Below, in pieces: positions 37,730-47,928 of a stretch of 64,000 bases of DNA. How positions within the stretch are numbered: position 1 is the stretch's first letter; each line of letters opens with the position of its first letter. The translations under genes were made by a program, and so were the position numbers. The DNA is from Nocardioides sp. dk884 (lineage in GTDB: Bacteria > Actinomycetota > Actinomycetes > Propionibacteriales > Nocardioidaceae): the NCBI RefSeq assembly GCF_009557055.1, contig NZ_CP045649.1, positions 744,001-808,000 of the forward strand. Reading direction: 5' to 3'. A model generated the notes under the pieces. That model made no database searches. It was given only the letters and a program-made list of their open reading frames with translations, and was not told the origin of the DNA.

Positions 37730-38532
37730 ACGGTCTCCCCGAGGTACGCCGCGAGCACCGCGGGGTCCTCGCGGACCTGCTCGGGCGGCCCGTGGGCGAT
37801 CACCCGGCCGAAGTCGAGGACGGTGATCTGGTCGCAGACACCCATCACCAGGTCCATGTGGTGCTCGACCAGCAGCACCGACATCCGGTCGGTCAGGCCG
37901 CGCACCAGCGTGCCCAGCTCGTCCATCTCGGCCGCCGAGAGACCGCTGGCCGGCTCGTCGAGGAGCAGCAGCTCGGGCTCGGCGACCAGCGCGCGGGCCA
38001 GCGCGACCCGCTTGCGGACGGGGTAGGGGAGGCTGGAGGGGTAGAGGCCCGCCACGTGGGCCACGCCCAGCGCGTCGAGGGTCGCCAGCGCCCGCTCGCG
38101 CAGCGCCCGCTCCTCGCGGTGCGAGCGGGGCAGGGCGAGCAGGGCACCGAGGAATCCGGTGCGGGCGTGCCGGTCGGCCCCGACCATGACGTTCTCCAGC
38201 ACGGTGACCCGATCGAAGAGGCCGAGCCCCTGGAGGGTGCGGGCGATGCCGAGCCCGGCCAGGTCGGTGGGACGCAGCCGGCCCAGCGGGGTGCCGTGGT
38301 GGCGCAGCGTGCCGCTGTCGGGGCGCACGAAGCCGCACGCGACGTTGAACAGCGTGGTCTTGCCGGCGCCGTTCGGGCCGATGACGCCGTGCACCTGGTG
38401 CGGGCCGACCACCAGCCCGACGCCCTCGAGCGCGGTGAGACCCCCGAAGGTCACCGTCACGTCGCTGAGCTCCAGGACGCTCACGGGCGTCGGGGTGGAC
38501 GTGGACGCGGGGGCGGTGACCGAGCGGGGCAC
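37726..38532 (-). CDS. ABC transporter ATP-binding protein (LivG-like)
   Basis: A 268-residue ATPase with Walker A GPNGAGKTTLFNVACG, Walker B LLLLDEPASGLS and H-loop LLVEHHMDLVMGVCD, as in LivG. The signature loop is unusual: LPYPVRKRVALARAL, where LSYGxQR is normal. First gene of the five-gene importer operon. GTG 38532 has GGAGG close upstream. It diverges from the PucR-type gene, which may regulate it. Confidence 0.9.
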
Positions 38533-38596
38533 GGGACCTCCAGCGGTTGGGCGGTGTGACCTGCACCACCTTGGTGTGGCCGCACAGGTTGGTCAT

Positions 38597-38615
38597 GGGG
38601 CGGAGCGCACAAAAC
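38597..38615 (+). promoter_or_regulatory. Shared 19-bp motif, copy 1 (livG / regulator intergenic region)
   Basis: GGGGCGGAGCGCACAAAAC occurs here on the plus strand and, exactly, at 53270-53288 on the minus strand. A perfect inverted repeat GGTCCG-C-CGGACC follows at 38621-38633. Both lie in the 155-bp gap between livG and the PucR-type regulator gene and are candidate operator sequences. Confidence 0.55.
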
Positions 38616-38687
38616 TCGTTGGTCCGCCGGACCCGAAACGCCGCAGGCTCTGGTCAGCGTTGTGCGCGGAGTGCGAACGTGGCGGTC

Positions 38688-39911
38688 ATGTCTGCGGAAC
38701 CCGTCGAGGAGGACGTCGCGCTGCGCCGCGCCTGGCTGCTGCTCATGGACTCCGCGGACGCGATCGCCGACAGCATCACGCTGACCCTCTTCGAGCGCGA
38801 CGCCGAGATCTACGAGCGGATCGGCCCGGAGCTGCGCGCCGACGTCCGGGCGAGCACCCGCCAGCACATCCGGCGCGGGCTGCGGATCCTCGCCGGGCGC
38901 CGCGAGGACGGCGACGGCCGCACCTCGGCGGTCGAGCTGTGGCGCGACACCGGACGGCGGCGGGCGCGGCAGGGGGTGCCGCTGGAGGTGGTGCTCAACG
39001 CCTACACGCTGGGCGCCCGGGTCCTGTGGGAGTCTCTGGTCAACCGGGTCCGCTCCGAGTCCTCCGCGCCCGTCGACGACGGGGTCCTGCTGGCCGCGGC
39101 GCGACGGGTGTGGGCCAACCTCGACACCCAGAACGGCGTGCTCATCGACTCCTACCGCCGCGAGAGCGCGCGGCTGCAGCGCCAGGACCTCCAGCGTCAG
39201 CAGAGCATGCTGGACGCGCTGCTGGAGGGCCGGGGCGCGGACCCCGAGCTCGCGGAGGAGGCACGCGCGGTGCTCGGCGTCGGCCCCGACGACGACATCG
39301 CCTGCGTGGTGGTGCTCGTCGACGGGAACGCCGGCGTGGACGCCCTCGGGGCGGCCGAGGACCGGCTGGACCGGCTGCGGATCTCCGCGCGCTGGCACGT
39401 GCGATCGGGGGTGTCCTACGCCCTGCTGGCCGGCGAGCTGCCCGACGAGCCGGGGATCGTGGAGCTCTTCGCCCACAACGGCCCGGGCCGCACCGGGGTG
39501 GCGGCCAGCCAGGACGGCATCGCGGGGTTCGCGACCGCCTTCCAGCTGGCCCACCGGGCCGCGGAGACCCTGCCGCGGGGCACGCGGGGCGCCGTCGCGG
39601 TCTCCGAACGGCTGCCGGAGGTGCTGCTCGCGGGCAGCCCGCAGGTCGCCCCGCTGCTGGTCGCCCAGACCCTGGGTCCGGTGCTGGCGCTGCCGGGCGG
39701 CCAGGCCCGTACGCTGCTGGACACCCTTGCCGCGCTGCTGCGCCACGACGGCTCGCCCACGCACGCCGCCGCGGAGCTGTTCTGCCACCGCAACACCGTC
39801 ATCTACCGGATCAAGCAGCTCGAGCAGCTGACCGGGCGCAGCCTCGCCGACCCGCGCGACAAGATGCTGCTCGCCCTCGCCCTGATGGCCAGCGGGCGCG
39901 GTGCCCCCTGA
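38688..39911 (+). CDS. PucR/CdaR-type transcriptional regulator
   Basis: A 407-residue protein. The N-terminal 160 residues resemble the RsbR-like sensor half found in this group (LLLMDSADAIADSITLTLFERD), the middle is a GGDEF-like/CdaR region, and the C-terminus has the PucR helix-turn-helix (LLRHDGSPTHAAAELFCHRNTVIYRIKQLEQLTGRSL in part). Such proteins are often activators of the adjacent catabolic or uptake genes. ATG 38688 is chosen over earlier in-frame starts, which lie in the intergenic region. It diverges from the livG operon. Confidence 0.87.
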   Translation: MSAEPVEEDVALRRAWLLLMDSADAIADSITLTLFERDAEIYERIGPELRADVRASTRQHIRRGLRILAGRREDGDGRTSAVELWRDTGRRRARQGVPLEVVLNAYTLGARVLWESLVNRVRSESSAPVDDGVLLAAARRVWANLDTQNGVLIDSYRRESARLQRQDLQRQQSMLDALLEGRGADPELAEEARAVLGVGPDDDIACVVVLVDGNAGVDALGAAEDRLDRLRISARWHVRSGVSYALLAGELPDEPGIVELFAHNGPGRTGVAASQDGIAGFATAFQLAHRAAETLPRGTRGAVAVSERLPEVLLAGSPQVAPLLVAQTLGPVLALPGGQARTLLDTLAALLRHDGSPTHAAAELFCHRNTVIYRIKQLEQLTGRSLADPRDKMLLALALMASGRGAP

Positions 39912-39927
39912 GCCCGGGCGCCGCGGC

Positions 39928-40887
39928 TCAGCGGTGCAGGAGCTCGCGGAAGGCCGCGCAGGTCTCCTCGACGGCGGTGCGGGCCGCGGCCGAGAAGCGC
40001 CCCATGTCGACGAAGCCGTGGATCAGCCCGTCGTACGACGCCAGCGTCACGGGTACGCCGGCGGCCCGCAGCGCCTCGGCGTAGGCCGTGCCCTCGTCGC
40101 GCAGCGGGTCGAACTGCGCGACCGCGACGACCGCGGGGGCGAGCCCGGCCGGGTCGCCGTGCAGCGGGGAGAGCCTCGGGTCGGCGAGCCGGTCCGCGGG
40201 CAGCCCGCCGACGTACTGCTCGGCGAACCACAGCATCGTGTCGCGGTCCAAGAAGTAGCCCTCGGCGTTCTCGGTGCGCGAGGCGGACTCCCCGACCAGG
40301 TCGGTGGCGGGGTAGAGCAGCAGCTGCGCGGCGAGCGGGACACCCTCGTCGCGCAGCACCTGCGCGGTGACCGCGGCGAGGTTGCCGCCGGCGCTGTCGC
40401 CGGCGACACCGAGCCGCTCGTCGCCGCCGAGGTCGGCGAGGTGGGCGGCCGCCCAGCGGGCGGCGGCGATGGCGTCCTCCACCGCGGCGGGGAACGGGTG
40501 CTCGGGCGCCAGGCGGTAGTCGACGCTGAGCACGACCGCGTCGCACGCGGTGGCCAGGGTCCGGGCCATCAGGTCGTGGGTGTCGAGGTCGCCGATCACC
40601 CAGCCGCCGCCGTGGAACAGCACGACGGTCGGCAGCGCGCCCGAGGACCGCAGGCGGGGGCGGTAGAGGCGGGCCGGCCGCTCGCCGTCGCCGCCGGGCA
40701 CGGTGGTGTCGCACACCTCGGCCACCTCCGGCAGCAGGGCCGGGTCGCGCAGATCGACGGTGAGCGTGCGGAACGCGGCGCGCGCCTGCGCGGGGGTGCC
40801 GGCGTGCATCGGCGGCGTGCCGGTGGACTCCATGAAGGCCAGGAGCGCGGCGATCTCGGGATCGAGGCGGGGGTCGAGCTGGGTCAC
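39928..40887 (-). CDS. Alpha/beta hydrolase, hormone-sensitive-lipase family esterase
   Basis: A 319-residue cytoplasmic hydrolase. The oxyanion-hole motif HGGGWVIGDLDTHD and nucleophile elbow GDSAGGNLA (Ser) mark the HSL family (family IV); the catalytic Asp and His are in FDPLRDEG and GLIHGFVDM. It likely cleaves carboxyl esters of short or medium acyl chains. Last gene of the six-gene catabolic operon, 45 bp after the preceding acyl-CoA dehydrogenase. Confidence 0.9.
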   Translation of the reverse strand: MTQLDPRLDPEIAALLAFMESTGTPPMHAGTPAQARAAFRTLTVDLRDPALLPEVAEVCDTTVPGGDGERPARLYRPRLRSSGALPTVVLFHGGGWVIGDLDTHDLMARTLATACDAVVLSVDYRLAPEHPFPAAVEDAIAAARWAAAHLADLGGDERLGVAGDSAGGNLAAVTAQVLRDEGVPLAAQLLLYPATDLVGESASRTENAEGYFLDRDTMLWFAEQYVGGLPADRLADPRLSPLHGDPAGLAPAVVAVAQFDPLRDEGTAYAEALRAAGVPVTLASYDGLIHGFVDMGRFSAAARTAVEETCAAFRELLHR

Positions 40888-40932
40888 GAAGGGGTCCTCT
40901 CGGGTCGGCGGGGTGGCGGGGGCGCGGGACGC

Positions 40933-42084
40933 TCAGACGAACGCGCTGATGCCGGTCTCGGCGCGACCGATCAGCAGCTTCTGGATCTGGCTGGTGCCCT
41001 CGTAGAGCGTCATGACGCGGGCGTCGCGCAGGTATTTGGCGACCGGGTAGTCATCGACGTAGCCGGACCCGCCGTGCACCTGCAGCGCGTTGTTGGCGGC
41101 GCGCACCGCGGCCTCGGAGGCGAACAGCTTGGCCTTCGAGGCGGCCACGCCGACCGGCTCGCCGCGGTCCAGGAGGTCCGCGCAGCGCCAGACCAGCAGC
41201 CGGGCGGCGTCGGCGTCCAGCGAGATGTCGGCGATCAGGTCCTGCACCAGCTGGAAGGAGGCGATCGGTCTGCCGAACTGGGTGCGGGTGGTGGCGTAGG
41301 AGACCGCCGCCTCGAGGCAGCCCTGCACGATCCCGACGCAGCCGGCGGCGACCGAGACCCGCCCCTTGTCGAGCGCGGTCATCGCGATCCGGAACCCCTG
41401 GCCCGCCTCGCCCAGCAGCGCCGAGGCCGGCAGGCGTACGCCGTCGAGGTGCAGCGACGCGGTGGCCTGGCCGCGCAGGCCGAGCTTGCCGGTGATCTCG
41501 CGCGCCTCGAAGCCCGGCGTGCCGGTCGGCACCAGGAACGCGGAGATGCCGCGCGGGCCCTCGCCACCGGTGCGGGCGAAGACCAGCGCGAGGTCGGCCC
41601 AGGTGCCGTTGGTGATGAACACCTTCTCGCCGTCGAGCACGTAGTCGGAGCCGTCGCGCCGGGCGCGGGTGGTCAGGTTGCCGGCGTCGGAGCCGACGCC
41701 GGGCTCGGTGAGCCCGAAGCAGCCCAGCGCGGTCCCGGTGGCCAGCCGGGGCAGCCACTCCCGGCGCTGGTCCTCGGTGCCGGCGCGCAGCACCGAGCCG
41801 CCGACCAGCCCGCTGGAGACCGAGACGATGCCGCGCAGCGCGGAGTCGGCGCGGCCGAGCTCCTCCATCGCCAGCACCGAGGTGACGTGGTCGCCGCCCA
41901 CCCCGCCGTACTCCTCGGGGATGGTGAGGCCGAAGAACCCGAGCTCGCCCATCCGGGGCACGATCGCGGTGTCGACGGACTCGCGGCGGTCCCACTCCGC
42001 GCGGTTTGGGACCGCCTCGCGCTCGAGGAACTCCCGGGCCACCGCCCGGAACGCCTCCTGCTCCGCGCTCAGCGAGAGGTCCAC
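40933..42084 (-). CDS. Acyl-CoA dehydrogenase
   Basis: A 383-residue FAD enzyme of classical form. It shows FGLTEPGVGSDAGN (FAD/substrate loop), VFITNGTWADL, QFGRPIASFQLVQ, the HGGSGYVDDYPVAKYLRD motif and the catalytic Glu at about residue 362 in LYEGTSQIQ. This is the arrangement of butyryl/isovaleryl-type enzymes and it should be catalytically competent. It follows the ACAD10/11-like gene by 3 bp. Confidence 0.92.
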   Translation of the reverse strand: MDLSLSAEQEAFRAVAREFLEREAVPNRAEWDRRESVDTAIVPRMGELGFFGLTIPEEYGGVGGDHVTSVLAMEELGRADSALRGIVSVSSGLVGGSVLRAGTEDQRREWLPRLATGTALGCFGLTEPGVGSDAGNLTTRARRDGSDYVLDGEKVFITNGTWADLALVFARTGGEGPRGISAFLVPTGTPGFEAREITGKLGLRGQATASLHLDGVRLPASALLGEAGQGFRIAMTALDKGRVSVAAGCVGIVQGCLEAAVSYATTRTQFGRPIASFQLVQDLIADISLDADAARLLVWRCADLLDRGEPVGVAASKAKLFASEAAVRAANNALQVHGGSGYVDDYPVAKYLRDARVMTLYEGTSQIQKLLIGRAETGISAFV

Positions 42085-42087
42085 GGC

Positions 42088-43320
<1,233 letters not shown>

Positions 43321-43355
43321 GGGGTCCTCTCAGGGATGGCCGTCAGTGCTGGCGG

Positions 43356-44435
43356 TCAGTGCTGGCGGTCGGGGGTGCCGGTCGCGGCGGCGAGGCCGGC
43401 GGCGAGCAGCGGCTCGACCGCCTCGCCGACGGTGTCGAAGCCCTCCCCGACCGTCTGGCCGAGCAGGTGGCGGTGGTGGATGCCCTCGAGGATCACCGCG
43501 AGCTTGAGGTGGGCCAGGCCGAGGTGGAAGTCCATCCGGCCCAGGTCGCGCCCGCTCGCCGCGGCGTACCGCTCGAGCTGGGCCTCGGGGGAGGGGTAGC
43601 CGGGCGCGGTGCTGGCGTCGGCGACGGCGGCGCCGCCGGAGATCGCGCCGAGGCTGTCATAGACCAGCAGCAGCGCGACGTCGGTGAGCGGGTCGCCGAG
43701 CGTGGCCATCTCCCAGTCGACGACGGCGCGCACGGGCTGCGGGTCCCCGGCGACCGCGAGCAGGTTGTCGAGGCGGTAGTCGCCGTGCACGATCCCCGCC
43801 CGGCCGGCGTCGCCGGTCTCCGGCGGCACGTGCGCGGCGAGGTGGTCCAGCAGGCGCGTGGCGTCGGGCAGCTCGCGGGTGCGCGAGCCCTCCAGCTGCC
43901 TGCCCCAGCGGCGCACCTGGCGCTCGAGGAACCCGGCCGGGCGGCCGAGCTCGGTGAGCCCGACCGCGGTCGGGTCGACGTCGTGCAGCCGGGCCAGCAC
44001 GTCGACCAGCGCGGCGCCGAGCTCGGCGGTGTGCTGCTCGCCGAGGGCGGTCAGTTCGGCTGCGGTGCGGTACGGCGTGCCCTCGACGCGCTCCATGACG
44101 TAGAACGGCGCGCCGAGCACGTCGGGGTCGGGGCAGTGGGCGTAGGTCCGCGGCACCGGCACATCGGTGTCGGCGAGCGCGCTCATCACCGTGAACTCGC
44201 GGCCCATGTCGTGGGCGGTGGCCTGCACGTGACCGAGCGGCGGGCGGCGCACGATCCACCAGCGGAACCCGTCGGTGACCTCGTAGGTGAGGTTGGACTT
44301 GCCGCCGGCGATCAGCGAGCCGCGCAGCTCGCCGGTGATCTCGCCGGGGCGCTGCGCGTCGTACCAGCGCCGCCACACGGGCAGGTCCAGGCCGGGCAGC
44401 CCGGTGTCGGTGTCGGCGCCGGTCTCGGTGCTCAT
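43356..44435 (-). CDS. APH-fold phosphotransferase, LvaA/ACAD10 kinase-domain-like
   Basis: A 359-residue kinase with GGKSNLTYEVTDGFRWWIVRRPP (nucleotide lobe, in part), the catalytic loop IVHGDYRLDNLLA (HGDxxxxN) and VVDWEMATLGDPLTDVALLL. This sub-family is the one fused to the dehydrogenase domain in human ACAD10/11 and stands alone as LvaA in Pseudomonas putida, where it phosphorylates 4-hydroxyacyl-CoA (family knowledge). ATG 44435 overlaps the SDR stop (ATGA). Proposed substrate is inference. Confidence 0.88.
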   Translation of the reverse strand: MSTETGADTDTGLPGLDLPVWRRWYDAQRPGEITGELRGSLIAGGKSNLTYEVTDGFRWWIVRRPPLGHVQATAHDMGREFTVMSALADTDVPVPRTYAHCPDPDVLGAPFYVMERVEGTPYRTAAELTALGEQHTAELGAALVDVLARLHDVDPTAVGLTELGRPAGFLERQVRRWGRQLEGSRTRELPDATRLLDHLAAHVPPETGDAGRAGIVHGDYRLDNLLAVAGDPQPVRAVVDWEMATLGDPLTDVALLLVYDSLGAISGGAAVADASTAPGYPSPEAQLERYAAASGRDLGRMDFHLGLAHLKLAVILEGIHHRHLLGQTVGEGFDTVGEAVEPLLAAGLAAATGTPDRQH

Positions 44436-45256
44436 CGCCCGACCCCCGCGTCGACCTTGGCCTGCAGCCGGCGCATCCCGGCCAGCCAGCGGTCGGTGTC
44501 GGTGGCGCGGGCGCGGTAGTAGTCGGCGACCTCGGGGTGCGGCAGCACCAGGAACCGGTCGTCGGCGAGGGAGTCGACCCAGGCCGTGGCGACGTCCTCG
44601 GGCTCGAGCGCGGCGTCGCGGGAGAGCAGGTCGCTCAGCGGCCCGGCGTCCTCGAGCATGCGGGTGCGCACCCCCTGCGGGCACAGCGCCTGGACCACGA
44701 CGCCCCGGTCGCCGTAGGTCACCGAGAGCCACTCGGCGAACCCGACGGCGGCGTGCTTGGTCACCGAGTACGGCGCGCTGCCGATCATCGTGAGCAGCCC
44801 GGCGGCCGACGCGGTGACCACGAACCGGCCGCCTCCGCCGTCGGCCAGCCACCCGGGGACGACGGCCCGTGCGGTGCGGACGTGGGCCAGGACGTTGGTC
44901 TCCAGCATCCGCGCCCAGGTCTCGTCGGGGACGCCCAGCGGGTCCGTGAGGCTGCCGGGACCGTCCTCGGCGTGACTGGTGTCGATGCCGGCGTTGGCGC
45001 AGAACACGTCGATGCGCCCCAGCGCCGCGCGCGCCTGCTCGACCAGCGCGGTCACCCCGGCGCTCGAGGCGCAGTCACCGGGCACCGCGTGCCCGCCGAT
45101 CTCGGCCGCGACGGCCGTGGCCGCGTCGGCGTCGAGGTCGTTGACCACCACGCGGGCCCCCTCGGCGGCCAGCCGGCGCGCCAGCGCCCGGCCGATGCCG
45201 TGCCCGCCGCCGGTGACGACCGCGCCCGCGTCTGCGAGCGGGGAGCCGGTCGCCAT
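44432..45256 (-). CDS. Short-chain dehydrogenase/reductase
   Basis: A 274-residue SDR with TGGGHGIGRALA (dinucleotide site), CANAGID, and the catalytic YSVTK. The NAD(P) choice is suggested as NAD-like by VNDLDADAA (Asp after beta-2). ATG 45256 overlaps the stop of the next SDR gene by one base. Its substrate is presumably an alcohol or ketone intermediate of the same pathway. Confidence 0.9.
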   Translation of the reverse strand: MATGSPLADAGAVVTGGGHGIGRALARRLAAEGARVVVNDLDADAATAVAAEIGGHAVPGDCASSAGVTALVEQARAALGRIDVFCANAGIDTSHAEDGPGSLTDPLGVPDETWARMLETNVLAHVRTARAVVPGWLADGGGGRFVVTASAAGLLTMIGSAPYSVTKHAAVGFAEWLSVTYGDRGVVVQALCPQGVRTRMLEDAGPLSDLLSRDAALEPEDVATAWVDSLADDRFLVLPHPEVADYYRARATDTDRWLAGMRRLQAKVDAGVGR

Positions 45257-46008
45257 CAGACCCCGCCGGTGAGGGTGAGCCCGCCGTCGACCACGAGCAC
45301 CTGGCCGGTGAGCCAGGCCGCCTCCTCGGAGAGCAGGAACGCGACCACGCTGCCGATGTCGTCGGGCACGCCCAGCCGCTTGAGCGGGTACGCCGCGGCG
45401 ACCTCCTCCTCGCGGCCCTCGTAGAGCGCGCTGGCGAACCGGGTCTTCACCACGGCCGGGGCGACCGCGTTGACCCGGACGCTCGGGCCGAGCTCGACGG
45501 CCAGGCTCTCGGTGAGGCTGGCCAGCATCGCCTTGGTCGCGCCGTACATCGCGATGCCGGGGGCGGGCTTGACCCCGGCCACCGAGGAGACGTTGACGAC
45601 CGCGCCGCCGTGCTCGCCCATCCAGGCGCGGTGGGCGGCCTGCACCCAGCCGAGCGCGGCGATCGCGTTGACCTCCACGATCTTGCGGGCGGCGTCGAGA
45701 TCGATGTCGACGAGCGGACCGAAGACGGGGTTGATGCCGGTGTTGTTGACCAGCAGGTCGACGCTGCCGAAGGCCTCGAGGGTGCGGGCCACCGCGTCCT
45801 CGCGGTGCGCGGCGTCCCCGGCGTTGCCGGCCACCCCGATCGCGACGTCGGCGCCGCCGAGCGTCTTGACCGCCTCCTCCAGCGCATCGGGCTTGCGTGC
45901 GGTGACGCAGACCCGGACCCCCTCGGCCACCAGCCGCTCGGCGACGCCGAGGCCGATGCCCCGGCTCGCTCCGGTGACGATCGCGACCTTGCCCTGCAGA
46001 CCCTGCAT
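45256..46008 (-). CDS. Short-chain dehydrogenase/reductase, FabG-like
   Basis: A 250-residue classical SDR with TGASRGIGLGVAERL, NNTGIN (usual NNAG), SSVAGVKPAPGIAMYGATK with the catalytic Tyr and Lys, and the C-terminal LTGQVLVVDGGLTLTGGV. First gene of the operon; ATG 46008 follows GGAGG closely. The frame is open upstream to 46230 but overlaps the divergent TetR gene and is rejected. Divergent transcription and the operator at 46078-46091 suggest control by TetR. Confidence 0.9.
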   Translation of the reverse strand: MQGLQGKVAIVTGASRGIGLGVAERLVAEGVRVCVTARKPDALEEAVKTLGGADVAIGVAGNAGDAAHREDAVARTLEAFGSVDLLVNNTGINPVFGPLVDIDLDAARKIVEVNAIAALGWVQAAHRAWMGEHGGAVVNVSSVAGVKPAPGIAMYGATKAMLASLTESLAVELGPSVRVNAVAPAVVKTRFASALYEGREEEVAAAYPLKRLGVPDDIGSVVAFLLSEEAAWLTGQVLVVDGGLTLTGGV

Positions 46009-46077
46009 GCGTCCTCCGTCTGGTGCTCCGGCTGGTGGACCCGGGTGCCCGTCGCGGACGGGTGTGACCCAAGTAAC

Positions 46078-46091
46078 TAAGCGCTCGCTTA
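46078..46091. promoter_or_regulatory. TetR-type operator overlapping a leaderless -10
   Basis: TAAGCGCTCGCTTA is a perfect 6-2-6 inverted repeat, extended as ACTAAGCG/CGCTTACT with one mismatch. It lies between the divergent SDR and TetR genes and overlaps the -10 hexamer TACTAT (46090-46095). Repressor bound here would block both promoters, the usual autoregulatory TetR arrangement (inference). Confidence 0.75.
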
Positions 46092-46102
46092 CTATGGCTG
46101 CC

Positions 46103-46729
46103 ATGACCGAGGACGTCAACGGCCCCGCGGGCGCTCGCCCACCCCGCCGCGACGCCCGCGACCGGCTGCTCGCCGCGGCCGTGGAGGCGTTCGGGGCGTG
46201 GGGGTTCCACGGCACCAGCACCCGCGACATCGCCGCGGCGGCGGGGATGAGCCCGGCCGCGCTCTATGTGCACCACCGCTCCAAGGAGGAGCTGTTGCAC
46301 CGCATCTCCCTCGTCGGCCACGAGCAGACCCTGGCGCTGTGCGAGGCCGCGCTGGCCACCTCCACCGACCCGGTCGAGCAGCTCGCGCGGCTGGTGGAGG
46401 ACTACGTGCGCTGGCACGCGGTGCACCACACAACCGCCCGCATCCTCAACTACGAGCTCGGGGCGCTCGCGCCCGAGCACCGCGCCGAGATCGACCGGCT
46501 GCGGGTGGCGATCGACGCCCTCGTGCGCGACGTGCTGCGCCGCGGCGTCGCCGCCGGCGTGCTGGTCACCGACGACCCCGCGATGACCGCGACGGCGGTG
46601 CTGTCGATGGGCATCGACCTGGCGCGGTGGTATCGCGAGGGCCGCAGCTGGGGTCCCGACGACCTTGCACGCCACTACCGCGGGCTGGTGCTCGCGATGG
46701 TCGGGGCCGCGCCCGAACCCGCCCGGTAG
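46103..46729 (+). CDS. TetR-family transcriptional repressor
   Basis: A 208-residue protein with the N-terminal TetR helix-turn-helix (RDRLLAAAVEAFGAWGFHGTSTRDIAAAAGMSPAALYVHHRSK in overlapping blocks) and a ligand-binding C-terminal helical domain. ATG 46103 is chosen because TACTAT ends 7 nt before it, giving a leaderless mRNA; ATG 46094 is in frame but lies in that -10. It probably senses an acyl-CoA or related intermediate and controls the divergent SDR-kinase-dehydrogenase operon. Confidence 0.9.
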   Translation: MTEDVNGPAGARPPRRDARDRLLAAAVEAFGAWGFHGTSTRDIAAAAGMSPAALYVHHRSKEELLHRISLVGHEQTLALCEAALATSTDPVEQLARLVEDYVRWHAVHHTTARILNYELGALAPEHRAEIDRLRVAIDALVRDVLRRGVAAGVLVTDDPAMTATAVLSMGIDLARWYREGRSWGPDDLARHYRGLVLAMVGAAPEPAR

Positions 46730-46798
46730 CCGCCGGGTCGGCACTATCCTGCTCCCGGCGGACCACCCGGTCCGGCGCCGAAGGAGCAGGAGGCCGCG

Positions 46799-47464
46799 AT
46801 GGGCTCGGTGACCCGCGAGCACGGCGCCCTACGCGAGAACGTCGTCGCCGCGCTGCGTGCCGACATCATCGACGGACGCCTCGAGCCGGGGGAGCCGTTG
46901 CGCACCGAGGCGATCATGCAGCGCTTCGGGGTCTCCAACTCCCCGCTGCGCGAGGCCTTCGCCCAGCTGGCCAGCGAGGGCCTGGTGGTCGTGCGGCGCA
47001 ACCGCGGCGCCTCGGTCGCCCCGCTGAGCCGCGCCGGCGCCGACGACGTGCTGCGCGTGGGGGCGCTGTTCCTCGAGCACGTGCTGCGCTGGGGCGTGCC
47101 GGGCTACACCCCGGGCGACGTGGCCGCGCTGCGACGCATCTGCCTGGACTTCGAGCTGGCCTACCGCAGCGGCGACGTCGCGACGGCGTACGCCGAGGCG
47201 GACCGCTTCGGGGCCGCGCTCCTCGATCGCTGCGGCAGCTCAGAGCTCGCGCACGCGTTCCGCGCGGTGCTGCCGCAGCTGCAGCGACTGGTGCGGCTGC
47301 TGGAGCCCTTCGACTACCTCGCGCTGCAGGGCTCGCTGCACTCCGCGGTCGTCGCGGCCGCCGCGGACCGGGACGCCGAGAGCGCGGTCGCCGCGGCCCG
47401 CTCGGTGTGGCGGCAGGTGACCCGGGCCGTCGAGGACCTCGGCAACGACCGCTTCGGCGCCTGA
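46799..47464 (+). CDS. GntR-family regulator with FCD-type domain
   Basis: A 221-residue protein with an N-terminal winged helix (LRADIIDGRLEPGEPLRTEAIMQRFGVSNSPLREAFAQL in parts) and an all-helical FadR-C/FCD-like ligand domain. AGGAGCAGGAGG precedes ATG 46799, and TATCCT at about 46744-46749 may be its -10. Its target is unknown; the neighbouring genes are not obviously catabolic. It is followed 5 bp later by a small membrane-protein gene on the same strand. Confidence 0.88.
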   Translation: MGSVTREHGALRENVVAALRADIIDGRLEPGEPLRTEAIMQRFGVSNSPLREAFAQLASEGLVVVRRNRGASVAPLSRAGADDVLRVGALFLEHVLRWGVPGYTPGDVAALRRICLDFELAYRSGDVATAYAEADRFGAALLDRCGSSELAHAFRAVLPQLQRLVRLLEPFDYLALQGSLHSAVVAAAADRDAESAVAAARSVWRQVTRAVEDLGNDRFGA

Positions 47465-47469
47465 GGGCG

Positions 47470-47928
47470 ATGGCCGCGACCGTGCCGCCCGGGCCGCACC
47501 CGGCCGTGCTCGCCCTGCGCCGGCGCCAGCGGGCCGGGGTGCTGGGACGCCGGATCGGCTGGGTGCTGCTCCCGCTGGTGGTCGCCTCCACCGCGTCGCA
47601 CTACGCCGGGGGAGCGACGCTCCACGCCTGGACGCCGTACCTCGTCGGGGCGGTGGCCGTGCTCAACACGGTGCACATCGCCTTGTCGGTCTATGTCTTC
47701 GGCCTGGTCGCGCCGCGCCGCAGCCTCAAGGTGCTCCACATCTACCTCGGCTACCTGCTCGGCGCCCTGATCTGGGCCTCCCAGACCAACCTCGACCGCG
47801 AGCCGCTGCACACCTGGCTGACCGTGGCGATGTTCGCGACGATCGGGGTGCACCTGCTGCTCGCGGCGCGCTACGCGGCCCAGCGTCGGGCCGCGCAGCA
47901 CGCCGCGGGCCTGCTCAGCGCAGGGTGA
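47470..47928 (+). CDS. Small polytopic membrane protein, unknown
   Basis: A 152-residue protein with about four hydrophobic segments (IGWVLLPLVVASTASHYAG, YLVGAVAVLNTVHIALSVYVFGLV in part, VLHIYLGYLLGALIWAS, LTVAMFATIGVHLLLAARYA) and basic ends. No family is recognised. ATG 47470 is 5 bp after the GntR stop, so the two are probably co-transcribed. The last 14 bp overlap, tail to tail, the end of the FG-GAP gene. Confidence 0.7.
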   Translation: MAATVPPGPHPAVLALRRRQRAGVLGRRIGWVLLPLVVASTASHYAGGATLHAWTPYLVGAVAVLNTVHIALSVYVFGLVAPRRSLKVLHIYLGYLLGALIWASQTNLDREPLHTWLTVAMFATIGVHLLLAARYAAQRRAAQHAAGLLSAG

